NCBI RefSeq assembly: GCF_004359575.1
Contig: NZ_SCWF01000008.1
Coordinates: 27,528-91,527, forward strand
Reading direction: 5' to 3'
DNA from: Macrococcus bovicus
Lineage (GTDB): Bacteria; Bacillota; Bacilli; Staphylococcales; Staphylococcaceae
Length of the DNA stretch: 64,000 nucleotides
Both the position numbers and the translations under genes were made by a program. The number at the start of each line of letters is the position of its first letter. The first letter of the stretch is position 1. The notes beneath the pieces were generated by a model. The model did not search any database and was not told where the DNA came from. It saw nothing but the letters and a program-made list of their open reading frames with translations. This document shows positions 42,111 through 53,978 of the stretch, piece by piece.

Positions 42111-43460
42111 ATGAAAAAAGTACTGATCGCCAACAGAGGAGAAATCGCGATCCGCATTATCAGAACGTGCAAAAAGCTCGGTATCCAGACCGTCGCTGTC
42201 TATTCCACTTCTGATAAAGATGCGCTACATGTGGCTCTGGCGGATGAAGCATACTGCATCGGTCCGGCGCAGGCTCAGAAAAGTTACCTGAATATGAATC
42301 AGATCATCTCCGCAGCCATCGTCTCAAATGCAGACGCCATCCATCCGGGTTATGGTTTTCTCGCTGAAAACTCAAGCTTTGCCCGGGCATGTGCGAAACA
42401 TGATATTATTTTCATCGGACCTACACCTGAGACGATTGACAAGATGGGGGATAAGGCAGAGGCAAGAAAAACGATGATCGCTGCGGGTGTCCCTGTCATC
42501 CCTGGATCTAAGGATGTCATCCCGACAGCAGAAGAAGCGGTCAAAATGGCAGAGACAGTCGGTGTACCGCTTGTCATTAAAGCAGTCGCAGGGGGCGGCG
42601 GAAAAGGCATGCGTATCGTCAATGATATGGCTGATGTTGAAAAACTGTATCACTCTGCCAAGAACGAAGCACTGAAAGCTTTCGGTGATGACAGAGTCTA
42701 TATGGAAAAGTTCATCAAAACGGCACGTCATATTGAGGTGCAGGTGCTGGGTGACGGTAAAGGAGATGCTATTCATCTGTATGACCGTGACTGTTCGATA
42801 CAGCGTAACAATCAGAAGCTGATTGAAGAAGCACCTGCTGTTATTGTACCGGCAGACATACGAGAAAAGATGACAAGTGATGCAGTCAGCGCAGCGAAGA
42901 ACCTCCATTACCGCGGCGCCGGCACGCTGGAATTTCTTTACGTTGAAGAGACAAACGACTATTATTTCCTGGAAATGAATACAAGAGTACAAGTGGAGCA
43001 TACCGTGACAGAACGTGTGACCGGTGTCGACATTATCGAAGCGCAGCTCGATATTGCACTGGATGATCATTTCCCTTTCAAACAGGAAGATATTAAAATT
43101 CACGGCTTTGCCATGGAATGCCGGATTAACGCGGAAGACCCGGCACACAACTTCAGACCGTCACCAGGTAAAGTCCAAGCTCTGCACTTACCAGGCGGAC
43201 CCGGCGTCAGAATCGATACATTTCTTTATGAGAACTGCACAGTCTCTCCTTACTATGATTCGATGATTGCTAAAATCATCACGTTTGACTTAACACGTGA
43301 ACGCACTATACAGAAAATGCAGACGATTCTGGATGAAACAGTGATTGCCGGCTTCGCAACGAATCTGGATTTCCAGTATCGCATCATTCAGCATCCGAAC
43401 TATGTTGCCAACACACTCGATATTAAATTTCTTGAGAAGAATCACTTCCTGGAGGGATAA
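42111..43460 (+). CDS. Biotin carboxylase, AccC paralogue
   Basis: A 449-residue ATP-grasp biotin carboxylase that carboxylates biotin on its carrier protein. Features: KVLIANRGEIAIRIIRTCKK at the start, the glycine-rich lid KAVAGGGGKGMRIV near 159-172, the catalytic FLEMNTRVQVEH near 286-297. It is single-domain, about the length of AccC. It follows the carrier gene by ten bases and precedes pxpA by three, so it belongs to the pxp operon. Confidence 0.93.
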   Translation: MKKVLIANRGEIAIRIIRTCKKLGIQTVAVYSTSDKDALHVALADEAYCIGPAQAQKSYLNMNQIISAAIVSNADAIHPGYGFLAENSSFARACAKHDIIFIGPTPETIDKMGDKAEARKTMIAAGVPVIPGSKDVIPTAEEAVKMAETVGVPLVIKAVAGGGGKGMRIVNDMADVEKLYHSAKNEALKAFGDDRVYMEKFIKTARHIEVQVLGDGKGDAIHLYDRDCSIQRNNQKLIEEAPAVIVPADIREKMTSDAVSAAKNLHYRGAGTLEFLYVEETNDYYFLEMNTRVQVEHTVTERVTGVDIIEAQLDIALDDHFPFKQEDIKIHGFAMECRINAEDPAHNFRPSPGKVQALHLPGGPGVRIDTFLYENCTVSPYYDSMIAKIITFDLTRERTIQKMQTILDETVIAGFATNLDFQYRIIQHPNYVANTLDIKFLEKNHFLEG

Positions 43461-43463
43461 CAG

Positions 43464-44216
43464 ATGAAAATTGATTTGAACGCAGATCTAGGAGAAAGTT
43501 TCGGTAATTACACAATCGGTAATGACGCAGCAATCATTCCGCTCATCACTTCCGCGAATGTGGCATGTGGGATGCATGCAGGTGATTATAACGTGATGGA
43601 TCAGACCATTCAACTCTGCAAAGAACACGGGATCGGTATCGGTGCACATCCCGGTTATCATGACCTGATGGGCTTTGGACGCCGTAAAGTAGAGATGTCT
43701 TATGATGAGGTTGAAGCCCTTGTCACTTATCAAGTCGGGGCGATTCAAGCATTCTGTAAGCGTCATGCAGTGAAGTTAAATCATGTTAAACCGCATGGTG
43801 CGCTCTACAATGCAACTTTTAACGACCGCAGACTTGCTGATCATATTGTTGCAGCACTTTACAGACTGGACCCTGACCTGAAAGTGATGGGCATTGCAGG
43901 CGGTCATCTCGTCCAGGCGGCAGAAGACAAGGGGATGACAGGTATTCATGAAGTCTTCGCAGACCGTAATTATGAAGAAGACGGCACACTTGTCAGTCGG
44001 ACTGAGACAGACGCATTGATTCATGATGCAGAAGAAGCGACGTCTCATATCTTGCGCATGATAAACGACCAGGTCGTCAAAACGAAAACAGGTAAGCTTG
44101 TGCCGATCCAGGCAGATTCTATCTGTGTTCACGGTGATGGACCTGAAGCGCTGAGATTCGTCCATGCAATCAGAACGGCTTTACAGCAACAGGACATAAA
44201 ATTGCTGATGATATAG
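43464..44216 (+). CDS. pxpA: 5-oxoprolinase subunit A (LamB/YcsF family)
   Basis: A 250-residue LamB/YcsF protein. The start [16 protein letters not shown] and the segments [15 protein letters not shown] (near 31-45) and [16 protein letters not shown] (near 56-71) carry the conserved acidic and histidine residues. With PxpB and PxpC it cleaves 5-oxoproline. CTGGAGGG precedes the ATG. Confidence 0.93.
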   Translation: MKIDLNADLGESFGNYTIGNDAAIIPLITSANVACGMHAGDYNVMDQTIQLCKEHGIGIGAHPGYHDLMGFGRRKVEMSYDEVEALVTYQVGAIQAFCKRHAVKLNHVKPHGALYNATFNDRRLADHIVAALYRLDPDLKVMGIAGGHLVQAAEDKGMTGIHEVFADRNYEEDGTLVSRTETDALIHDAEEATSHILRMINDQVVKTKTGKLVPIQADSICVHGDGPEALRFVHAIRTALQQQDIKLLMI

Positions 44217-44238
44217 TCAGAACAAAGGGGATGAAAGA

Positions 44239-45450
44239 GTGGAAAACAATACAAAATTAACAGCGGGACAAAGACGCCTGCTATTCGGTGCCATCTTCCT
44301 GATGGCAACGTCAGCGATTGGACCAGCCTTTTTGACGCAGACGACCGTCTTTACAGAGAAGTTCTTATCCAGTTTTGCCTTTGCGATCCTGGTCAGTATT
44401 ATCATTGATATCGGTGCACAGCTGAATATCTGGCGCGTGCTGACTGTGACAGGAAAACGTGGCCAGGATGTAGCCAATGAAGTGGTGAACGGCTTAGGGA
44501 CATTTATTTCTGTTCTGATTGTTCTGGGGGGTCTGGCCTTCAACATCGGTAATGTGGCAGGAGCTGGTCTCGGCTTTAATGCACTGTTCGGACTGGATGT
44601 GAAAGTGGGCGCGGTGATCACGGGCCTCCTCGCGATTTTAATCTTCAGTTCTAAGGGCGGGGCGAAAGTGATGGATGTCATCACACAGATACTGGGGGCG
44701 CTGATGCTCTTAGTAGTGGGCATCGTGATGATTAAAGTAAATCCGCCATACGCTGAAGCAGCTTATCGCATGGTTGCACCTGAGAATCCGGCAGCCCTCG
44801 TGATGCCGATTATTACAATTGTCGGAGGAACAGTCGGTGGTTATATCACATTTGCCGGTGCGCATCGTTTAATTGAAGATGGTATGGTCGGCCAGAGAAA
44901 TCTGCCGTTTGTTACACGTGCAGCTAACTTAGGGATTTTAACAACAGGATTTATGCGTCTGTTCTTGTTTCTTGCAGTACTCGGTGTCGTCTCAACAGGG
45001 GTTAAACTGAATGCAGATAACCCGCCGGCATCTGCTTTCCAGTACGCGTTAGGAGATATCGGGCCGAAGGTTTTCGGACTTGTCCTGCTGGCGGCGGCCC
45101 TGACGTCTGTTATCGGTGCAGCTTATACGAGTGCGTCATTCCTGAATGGCTTCCATCCGATTTTCTCGAAATATAATAATATCGTCATCATCTGCTTTAT
45201 CGTCTTCTCGACGATTGTATTTGTCTTTATCGGAAAACCGGTCAAACTGCTGATTTTAGCAGGGGCATTCAATGGATTGATACTACCGGTCACCTTGACA
45301 GCGATTCTGATTGCATCGCGGAAAAAATCGATTGTAGGTGACTATAAGCACCCGACATGGATGCTTGTGTTCGGTATCCTTGCAGTCCTTGTCACGCTAG
45401 GTGCAGGCTTCCTGTCCATTCAGAGTCTGGTAGAATTATGGAACCAATAA
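44239..45450 (+). CDS. NRAMP-family transporter (YcsG-like)
   Basis: A 403-residue membrane protein with about eleven predicted helices. It resembles the NRAMP-related YcsG group that accompanies ycsF/pxpA in Bacillus. It could import 5-oxoproline or a metal needed by the pathway; the classical NRAMP metal motif DPGN is not evident near its N-terminus (the region reads SAIGPAFLTQT), which speaks against a standard Mn/Fe transporter. The start is GTG 44239 with AAAGGGGATGA upstream. Confidence 0.85.
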   Translation: MENNTKLTAGQRRLLFGAIFLMATSAIGPAFLTQTTVFTEKFLSSFAFAILVSIIIDIGAQLNIWRVLTVTGKRGQDVANEVVNGLGTFISVLIVLGGLAFNIGNVAGAGLGFNALFGLDVKVGAVITGLLAILIFSSKGGAKVMDVITQILGALMLLVVGIVMIKVNPPYAEAAYRMVAPENPAALVMPIITIVGGTVGGYITFAGAHRLIEDGMVGQRNLPFVTRAANLGILTTGFMRLFLFLAVLGVVSTGVKLNADNPPASAFQYALGDIGPKVFGLVLLAAALTSVIGAAYTSASFLNGFHPIFSKYNNIVIICFIVFSTIVFVFIGKPVKLLILAGAFNGLILPVTLTAILIASRKKSIVGDYKHPTWMLVFGILAVLVTLGAGFLSIQSLVELWNQ

Positions 45451-45486
45451 CAAAGAGCTGACTGTCAAAGTCAGCTCTTTGTTATT
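45446..45486. terminator. Bidirectional terminator, pxp operon / HD hydrolase
   Basis: A perfect 18-bp stem (AATAACAAAGAGCTGACT with its complement, loop GTCAA) spans both convergent stop codons. Confidence 0.88.
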
Positions 45487-46099
45487 GCCATTCTTTTTTG
45501 AATTGAGTGATAAATGTCTCCATAAATTCGTGTCTTTCTACCGCCATCTTTCGGCCTGATTCAGTGTTCATCAAGTCCTTTAATTTGAAGAGTTTCTCGT
45601 AAAAATGATTGATGGCATGTGTTTTTTCACGGTAGTCGGCCTCTTCCAGGTCTCGCGGAGGAATCAGGGGATCATACATGATATCGCCGAACTTGCCGGC
45701 ATACATGAATGTCCGCGCGATGCCGATTGCACCGATGGCATCGAGACGGTCAGCATCCTGCACGACTTTGCCTTCCAGCGTTTCAAGCTTGCCGGCATTC
45801 ACACCGCCTTTAAAGCTCATATATTTCAGGATATGCTTGATCGCATTCCGTTTGTCAGGGCTAAGCTCGATCTGATCGAAGAAGTTCTCGAGCCTTGTCC
45901 AGGCAGTAACAGCGTCCGTCAGTTTATCGTCAACGGTATCATGTAAGAGGGCCGCCATTTCTACAATCAGCAGGTCAGCCTGTTCTTCCCGGCCGATAGC
46001 GAGTGCCATCTTTCTCACGCGTTCGATATGAGCATAATCATGTCCGGATGAATCCCCCATATGAAAATCTTTCACGTATTGTTCAGTTTCTTTTATCAT
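45482..46099 (-). CDS. HD-domain phosphohydrolase
   Basis: A 205-residue HD-superfamily protein. The metal ligands are visible in SGHDYAHIERV near 17-27, ALLHDTVDDK near 50-59 and the later VQDADRLDAIGAIG. It belongs to the YedJ/YpgQ-like branch, some members of which hydrolyse nucleotides or pyrophosphate. The substrate here is not evident. AAAGGGG precedes the ATG. Confidence 0.83.
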   Translation of the reverse strand: MIKETEQYVKDFHMGDSSGHDYAHIERVRKMALAIGREEQADLLIVEMAALLHDTVDDKLTDAVTAWTRLENFFDQIELSPDKRNAIKHILKYMSFKGGVNAGKLETLEGKVVQDADRLDAIGAIGIARTFMYAGKFGDIMYDPLIPPRDLEEADYREKTHAINHFYEKLFKLKDLMNTESGRKMAVERHEFMETFITQFKKEWQ

Positions 46100-46161
46100 C
46101 AGTATGCCCCTTTGATATTATTTATGGGTAAAGTGTAACAACCATGAGAAGAGGTGAAGAC

Positions 46162-46284
46162 ATGTCTGGATTGACTAAAAAAGAAAAAATGTGGAGCTAC
46201 GGTACACTGGCTGCACATAGTCTGTTTCTGCTTAACGTTGTGCTGCTCCCTGTCCTAAAGAATAGGCGCAATAAGTCTCGCTAA
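46162..46284 (+). CDS. Small single-helix membrane protein, 40 residues
   Basis: A short frame begins [16 protein letters not shown] and contains one hydrophobic helix (about 15-33), ending in a basic tail [16 protein letters not shown] lies six bases before the ATG, which supports translation. The last 30 bases overlap the 3' end of the cardiolipin synthase gene on the other strand. I do not recognise a family. Confidence 0.5.
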   Translation: MSGLTKKEKMWSYGTLAAHSLFLLNVVLLPVLKNRRNKSR

Positions 46285-47730
46285 CGCTTCTTTAACCTTG
46301 ATCCATAATGAACGCTGTTCGTAGAGTTCCATGGTCATTTCACTGGAGAGTTTGACGTCTTCTTCAAAGGCATGACGCAGTTCACAAGCGACACCGGCGT
46401 CATAGATGAAGGCGTTGACTTCAAAGTTCAGTTCAAAACTTCGGACATCCATGTTGGCGGTACCGACGCTCGCCACTTCGTCATCGATAACGATCATCTT
46501 CGTGTGGATGAAGCCTTCTTCATAGAGAAAGATTTTACCGCCGACTTTCAGGAGTTCGCTTGCAAAAGTGGTTGTCCCCCAGTAGACAAACGGGTGATCC
46601 GGTTTATTAGGAATCATGAGATACACTTTAACACCGGAGAGTATAGCTATTTTCAAGGCATCCAGAAAGGCGGCATCCGGAATGAAGTAAGGACTCTGGA
46701 TATAAATGGAATCCTTGGCGCTTGAAATCATCTTGATGTAGCCGTATTTAATCTGATGAAGTTCTTCTTCCGGGCCGCTTGAAGCAATCTGAATACCGAC
46801 ATCGCCGCCGCTTTTGACATCCGGAAAATACTGGGGTTCATAGCGCAGAAAGTTCCGGGTCGCCTGGGAGTTCCAGTCCAGGATAAAGCGGAGCTGCAGC
46901 GCGTTAACTGCATCCCCTTCGATGCGGAGGTGTGTGTCCCGCCAGTACCCGAATTTATCGTCCAGACCCAGGTACTCGTCCCCGACATTAAAGCCGCCGA
47001 TATAACCGATACGGCCATCTATCACGACAATCTTGCGGTGGTTGCGGTTATTGAGTCTGAAGTTGATAAGAGGGAAGAAGGAAGGGAAGAAGGCTTCCAC
47101 CTGCCCGCCCAGCGCCTTGAATTCCTTGAATTTGGATAAGGTAAGCGTTCTCGAACCCATATCATCGTAAAGCATACGCACTTCCACACCTTCCCGCAGC
47201 TTCACTTCAAGTGCATCGATAATCCTCTTGCCGATGCCATCCTGTTTGAAAATATAATACTGGATATGGATATGTTCTTTCGCTGCAAGGATATCAGCGA
47301 TGAGATTCTCGAATTTGTCGTGACCGTCAGTCAGCACACTGACGCGGTTATCGGTCGTCAGAAAGGCAGGCTGATTGATCAGCAGCATACGAATCATATC
47401 TTTATGTTTGACGACTTCTTTGGGCGGTGAAACGAGCAGGTTATTGTCTAGGGCGTAAATCTGTTCATTGATGACGGTCTCCAGCTCCGCTTTATCACGT
47501 TCATCAAAGTAAAAGAGCTGTTCCCGGCTGATTTTCCGGCCGAAAAACAGATAGAGCAGAAAGCCGAGAAGCGGTAAGAAGAACAGAACGAAAAGCCATG
47601 CCCATGTAGAGCTCGCAGTCCGCCGCTCCAGAAAAATAATGACGAAGGCCAGGAAGATATTGATGATAAAGCCGAGAGAAAGAGCAATTGCATATATATT
47701 CGATAGCTCATTGATGATTAAATGATTCAA
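46255..47730 (-). CDS. cls: Cardiolipin synthase
   Basis: A 491-residue phospholipase-D-superfamily enzyme that joins two phosphatidylglycerols to cardiolipin. Two N-terminal membrane helices (about 13-34 and 42-63) precede two HKD motifs, [10 protein letters not shown] near 232 and [10 protein letters not shown] near 410. The start is read as TTG 47730 with AAAGGAGG about ten bases upstream, giving a length near that of staphylococcal Cls2. Confidence 0.94.
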   Translation of the reverse strand: MNHLIINELSNIYAIALSLGFIINIFLAFVIIFLERRTASSTWAWLFVLFFLPLLGFLLYLFFGRKISREQLFYFDERDKAELETVINEQIYALDNNLLVSPPKEVVKHKDMIRMLLINQPAFLTTDNRVSVLTDGHDKFENLIADILAAKEHIHIQYYIFKQDGIGKRIIDALEVKLREGVEVRMLYDDMGSRTLTLSKFKEFKALGGQVEAFFPSFFPLINFRLNNRNHRKIVVIDGRIGYIGGFNVGDEYLGLDDKFGYWRDTHLRIEGDAVNALQLRFILDWNSQATRNFLRYEPQYFPDVKSGGDVGIQIASSGPEEELHQIKYGYIKMISSAKDSIYIQSPYFIPDAAFLDALKIAILSGVKVYLMIPNKPDHPFVYWGTTTFASELLKVGGKIFLYEEGFIHTKMIVIDDEVASVGTANMDVRSFELNFEVNAFIYDAGVACELRHAFEEDVKLSSEMTMELYEQRSLWIKVKEALARLIAPIL

Positions 47731-47899
47731 ATGACTGATCCCTCCTTTAAGTAATCCTATTATACTATAATCCTTTCTGAAACTTTACTTCACAACTATA
47801 ATATTTTCAAAAAATTTACACAAATAAGTCTTTAGTCCTATGGTAAAAAGGGAATGTTTCAGTTAGAATGAAGTTAATCAATTGACAGGAGAGAACTCT

Positions 47900-48034
47900 A
47901 TGACGAATAAGCAGGATAAAATGAAAAATGTCGTTACGCTTTTATCGACTCTCGGCGTCAACATCACTCGAACAAAATCGCGACTGGATGTCATCCGTAC
48001 ATTACCGCATGTTGCCCCAGTTAAATTAAAATAA
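47900..48034 (+). CDS. Small basic protein, 44 residues
   Basis: A short frame begins MTNKQDKMKNVVTLL and ends HVAPVKLK. AGGAGA lies seven bases before the ATG and a strong terminator directly follows its stop, so it looks like a real single-gene unit. It is basic and soluble with no recognised domain. The function is unknown. An imperfect sigma-B-like promoter lies upstream but was not accepted. Confidence 0.62.
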   Translation: MTNKQDKMKNVVTLLSTLGVNITRTKSRLDVIRTLPHVAPVKLK

Positions 48035-48066
48035 AACCTCTGATTCCTACGAATCAGAGGTTTTTT
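48033..48066. terminator. Bidirectional terminator, small gene / rodA
   Basis: A 14-bp stem (AAAACCTCTGATTC with its complement, loop CTAC) followed by Ts overlaps the rodA stop codon. Confidence 0.88.
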
Positions 48067-49201
48067 GCTTGTGGTAAAAGATACTCAGTGCAATCCCGAT
48101 GCCGCTCATCACTGTCCATAGCGCACTCCCGCCGTAGCTGATGAGAGGTAAGGGAATCCCTGTGATGGGCACGAGCTGTATCGTCATTCCGACGTTCTGG
48201 AAGACGTGGAACATGAGCATGCTGATCAGTCCTGTCAGAAAGAGAGAGCTGAACGGATGATCAGCATACTGTGCCAGGCGAATCAGATGGATGAAGAGAG
48301 CTAGAAACAGAATCAGCACAAGGACTGAACCGATAAAGCCGAATTCTTCGCCGATGACCGAATAGATGAAATCGGTATGGTTTTCCGGTATATAGACCTC
48401 GCCGTGCTTAAATCCTTTGCCGAACAACCCGCCGGAACCGATCGCTTTCATGGATTCAATCAAGTGGAAACCATCACCTTCACTGTAGGCTTCAGGATTG
48501 AGCCATGAATTGATACGGCCCAGCTGATAAGTCTGAATACCTAGCCCTTTTTCGATCAGAACGGGCTTATAGAGAATGCTGAGAATCAGTGTAGCCCCGG
48601 CTGCACCGATTGTGAGCAGGAATGGAACGAGGATCTGCCAGCTGATACCTGAGACGATGATCATACCTAGAATGATGGCGAGTAACACAAGGGTCGTCCC
48701 GAGGTCATTCTGCAGCAAAATCAAGATCATCGGTACCAGTGCGACCGCTGCCACTTTCAGGATGAGATTGAAATCTGTCTGGATCGTCTTATTGAAGGTG
48801 AAGCGGTTATGACGGTAAATGACATTTGCCAGCACCAACATCAGGACGACCTTCATAAATTCTGACGGCTGCAGACTGATCGGTCCTAGTCTATACCAGC
48901 TCTTTGCACCATTGATAATCGGCGTGAAAGAGGAGTCCGGTAATATGAAAAGACCTGCTAGAGCCAGGTTGCCGACTAGATAGATCGGCCAGACAAACTG
49001 GCGCAGTTTCTTAGGCGAGAGAAACATCAGAGAAAGCGCGATGATAAAACCGAGTATATAATATAGGAACTGACGTTCTGCGAAGTTGGTTGCATACTGC
49101 TGTCCGGCCATTGCAGATGTGATCACTGTAATACTGACTGTTGCAAAAGCGATAAGCAGTACCAGTAACCACCAGTCAATCTTTTCTAGCCATTGTTTCA
49201 T
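48047..49201 (-). CDS. rodA: SEDS-family peptidoglycan glycosyltransferase RodA
   Basis: A 384-residue membrane protein with about ten helices of the FtsW/RodA/SpoVE family, which polymerises lipid II in partnership with a class B PBP. Typical segments are LQPSEFMKVVLMLVLA near 112-127, QNDLGTTLVLLAI near 163-175 and GIPLPLISYGGSA near 350-362. The neighbours ddl and murF are those of staphylococcal rodA. The start is uncertain: ATG 49201 has AAGGAG 14 bases away, whereas GTG 49213 has it only two bases away. Confidence 0.92.
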   Translation of the reverse strand: MKQWLEKIDWWLLVLLIAFATVSITVITSAMAGQQYATNFAERQFLYYILGFIIALSLMFLSPKKLRQFVWPIYLVGNLALAGLFILPDSSFTPIINGAKSWYRLGPISLQPSEFMKVVLMLVLANVIYRHNRFTFNKTIQTDFNLILKVAAVALVPMILILLQNDLGTTLVLLAIILGMIIVSGISWQILVPFLLTIGAAGATLILSILYKPVLIEKGLGIQTYQLGRINSWLNPEAYSEGDGFHLIESMKAIGSGGLFGKGFKHGEVYIPENHTDFIYSVIGEEFGFIGSVLVLILFLALFIHLIRLAQYADHPFSSLFLTGLISMLMFHVFQNVGMTIQLVPITGIPLPLISYGGSALWTVMSGIGIALSIFYHKQKTSDS

Positions 49202-49327
49202 AGAGGTAAGCACTTCTCCTTACTGCGAATTAATAATAACCATTATAACTTAAGTTAGAAAAAGAATGAAATATGTTTGAAATTTCAATCGCGATTTGTT
49301 CTATGCTTTCATATCATGATAAGATAG

Positions 49328-50424
<1,097 letters not shown>

Positions 50425-50425
<1 letters not shown>

Positions 50426-51768
50426 TGACGATGATTAAAAGAACAGCACAACAAATTGCGGCCATGTGCGGCGGAACGATAGACGAAAGATATGCAGACA
50501 TCAAAGTGGAAGGCGTTTCTATAGATTCAAGGTTCATTGATGATGCCGTTCTTTTTGTCCCTTTTAAAGGCGGGAATACAGATGGTCACCGCTATGTCGC
50601 TCAGGCGATAGAAAGCGGTGCAGCCGTCAGTTTCTGGCAGAACGATGTAGCAGATGCGCCGGAGGTCCCGTTGATCAAGGTGGATGACTGTCTGATTGCC
50701 TTGCAGAAGCTCAGCCAGTCCTATCTGAAAGAAGTCCGGCCCACTGTGATCGGTATTACAGGTTCAAACGGCAAGACGACCACTAAAGATATGGTAGCGA
50801 GTGTGCTCTCGTCTAAGTTCAAGGTGAAGAAGACAATCGGTAACTATAACAATGAAATCGGCCTGCCGCTGACTATCTGTCAGCTGGATGATGACACAGA
50901 AGTGTCCATCCTTGAGATGGGGATGTCCGGCTTCAGAGAGATTGCTTTGTTATCCCAGCTGGCCGAACCTGATATTGCAGCTATCACGAATATCGGTGAA
51001 AGTCATATGCGTGATCTGGGTTCCCGGGCAGGCATTGCGAAGGCTAAGTTCGAGATTACAGAAGGCCTGACAGGACTTTTCATCTATGATGGCGACGAAG
51101 AACTGCTGCAGCCGCTTGCTGAGACATTCCAGGGTGAAAAACAGTCTATCGGCTTCAAGGCTGATAATGATCTGCCGCTGCGTGATATCCAGCAGCGGGA
51201 TGAGGTGATCTCCTTTAAGGTAGGCAGCTCAGAATCAATCTTTGAACTGCCGATGCTTGGCCTTCATAATGTCAGAAATGCAGCGATTGCGGTCACCATC
51301 GGCCGTTATATGAAGTTAAGCGATGCAGAGATCAACCGCAATCTCGCGCATCTTGAAATGACCGGTATGCGTATGGAAAAATTAGCGGGACCGGCAGGGA
51401 GCACTTTGATTAACGATGCTTATAATGCAAGTCCGACCAGCATGAAGGCGGCCATAGATACAATGGATGCCATGGATGGCAGCAAGTATATCGTCCTCAG
51501 CGATGTGCTGGAGCTCGGTCCGGCCTCAGAACATTATCACCGGGAAGTAGGCCGTTACTTTGCAGGAAAAGATATGACGCTTGTTGCGACAGGGGAAGAA
51601 GCGCGCTACATTTATGAAGAAGCAGAAAAATATGTGCCGGCCCATTATTTCAGGACGAAAGAAGAAGTGACAGAATTTCTGCGATCGCGATTGAATGCAG
51701 AGACAAGAGTACTCTTCAAAGCGAGTCGTGGTATGAAGCTTGAAACAATTATAGAAGCACTGGCTTAA
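50425..51768 (+). CDS. murF: UDP-MurNAc-tripeptide--D-Ala-D-Ala ligase
   Basis: A 447-residue Mur ligase that adds the dipeptide from Ddl to the UDP-MurNAc tripeptide. The ATP-binding GITGSNGKTTTKDM lies near 110-123, GNYNNEIGLPLT near 139-150, and NDAYNASPTSM near 330-340. Translation is coupled to ddl by a one-base overlap; ATG 50431 is a possible alternative start two codons later. Confidence 0.96.
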
Positions 51769-51770
51769 CG

Positions 51771-51810
51771 GAAAGGAGATTGTCTGAATACAGACAGTTT
51801 CCTTTCTTTT
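51771..51810 (+). terminator. murF terminator
   Basis: An interrupted stem (AAAGGA...TGTCTG paired with CAGACA...TCCTTT) is followed by a C/T-rich stretch with TTCTTTTC. Reasonable but imperfect. Confidence 0.6.
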
Positions 51811-51904
51811 CCTTTCATTTTCAGGTAAATGCGTTTGCTATTCACTTAGTTAGATGTTAGTATAGAGAAGTTAACGCGAGAGCAGAGTGAAAATTCACAC
51901 GTAG

Positions 51905-53410
<1,506 letters not shown>

Positions 53411-53414
53411 TAAG

Positions 53415-53447
53415 AAGAGCTGCACTGATAAGTGCGGCTCTTTTTTT
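53415..53447 (+). terminator. cshA terminator
   Basis: A 12-bp stem (AAGAGCTGCACT with AGTGCGGCTCTT, one T-G pair, loop GATA) is followed by Ts. Confidence 0.88.
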
Positions 53448-53501
53448 GGCATCATCTATATCCTGTTTTTGGTATAATTGATTGTAAAGAGGAGGTTTGC
53501 C

Positions 53502-53978
53502 ATGCGTTCTACAACTGAAATGATTAAACAGCCCTTACAGGTGAAACAACTCAAAAGGTATCATTATCTGATGATGTCAGCACTGCTCTTACTCATCGCC
53601 TCTGGTATTCACTACGCTATTATTCACTGGGACTGGTATGATCAGCTGCTTGTTATTTATATCTGTCCTGTTCTGATGTTTCTCTTCGCATTGATAGCGC
53701 CCGCTGTCAGTTATCGCTATTCAGCCTATAGAGTCAATCAGGTCTCGATTGAGCTGTCACAAGGTCTATTCTGGCATAAGCGCTCGGTTATTCCGATGGA
53801 CCGCGTGCAGTACGTCATGATCAGTACAGGACCGATTGCAAAGCGCCTCCGCTTGTCTAAAGTCAATGTCATCACCAGCGGGGAATCTGTTGCGCTGCCT
53901 TATGTTGATGAAGAGACGGCACTTCATATCGCCAGACTGATTACAGAACGGATCAAGGAGGTGAGCAGTTATGTCTGA
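53502..53978 (+). CDS. Bacterial PH-domain membrane protein (YdbS-like), first of three
   Basis: A 158-residue protein with two membrane helices (about 29-50 and 56-80) and a C-terminal bPH2 domain (SYRYSAYRVNQVSIELSQGLFWHKRSVIPMDRVQYV...). It resembles Bacillus YdbS, encoded next to YdbT. AGAGGAGGTTT precedes ATG 53502. It overlaps the next gene by eight bases. The biochemical role is unknown; YdbS/YdbT have been linked to protection against membrane-active peptides. Confidence 0.82.
   Translation: MRSTTEMIKQPLQVKQLKRYHYLMMSALLLLIASGIHYAIIHWDWYDQLLVIYICPVLMFLFALIAPAVSYRYSAYRVNQVSIELSQGLFWHKRSVIPMDRVQYVMISTGPIAKRLRLSKVNVITSGESVALPYVDEETALHIARLITERIKEVSSYV

Noticed and set aside
42372..43148. 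A 258-codon open frame on the minus strand opposite the biotin carboxylase gene
   Set aside because: It mirrors a clearly coding gene with all catalytic motifs, has cysteine/phenylalanine-rich random-looking sequence and no ribosome binding site.
47828..47855. GTCTTT-N16-GGGAAT as a sigma-B promoter for the 44-residue gene
   Set aside because: The -35 part deviates from GTTT and the spacing is longer than usual, so it is not strong enough to list.
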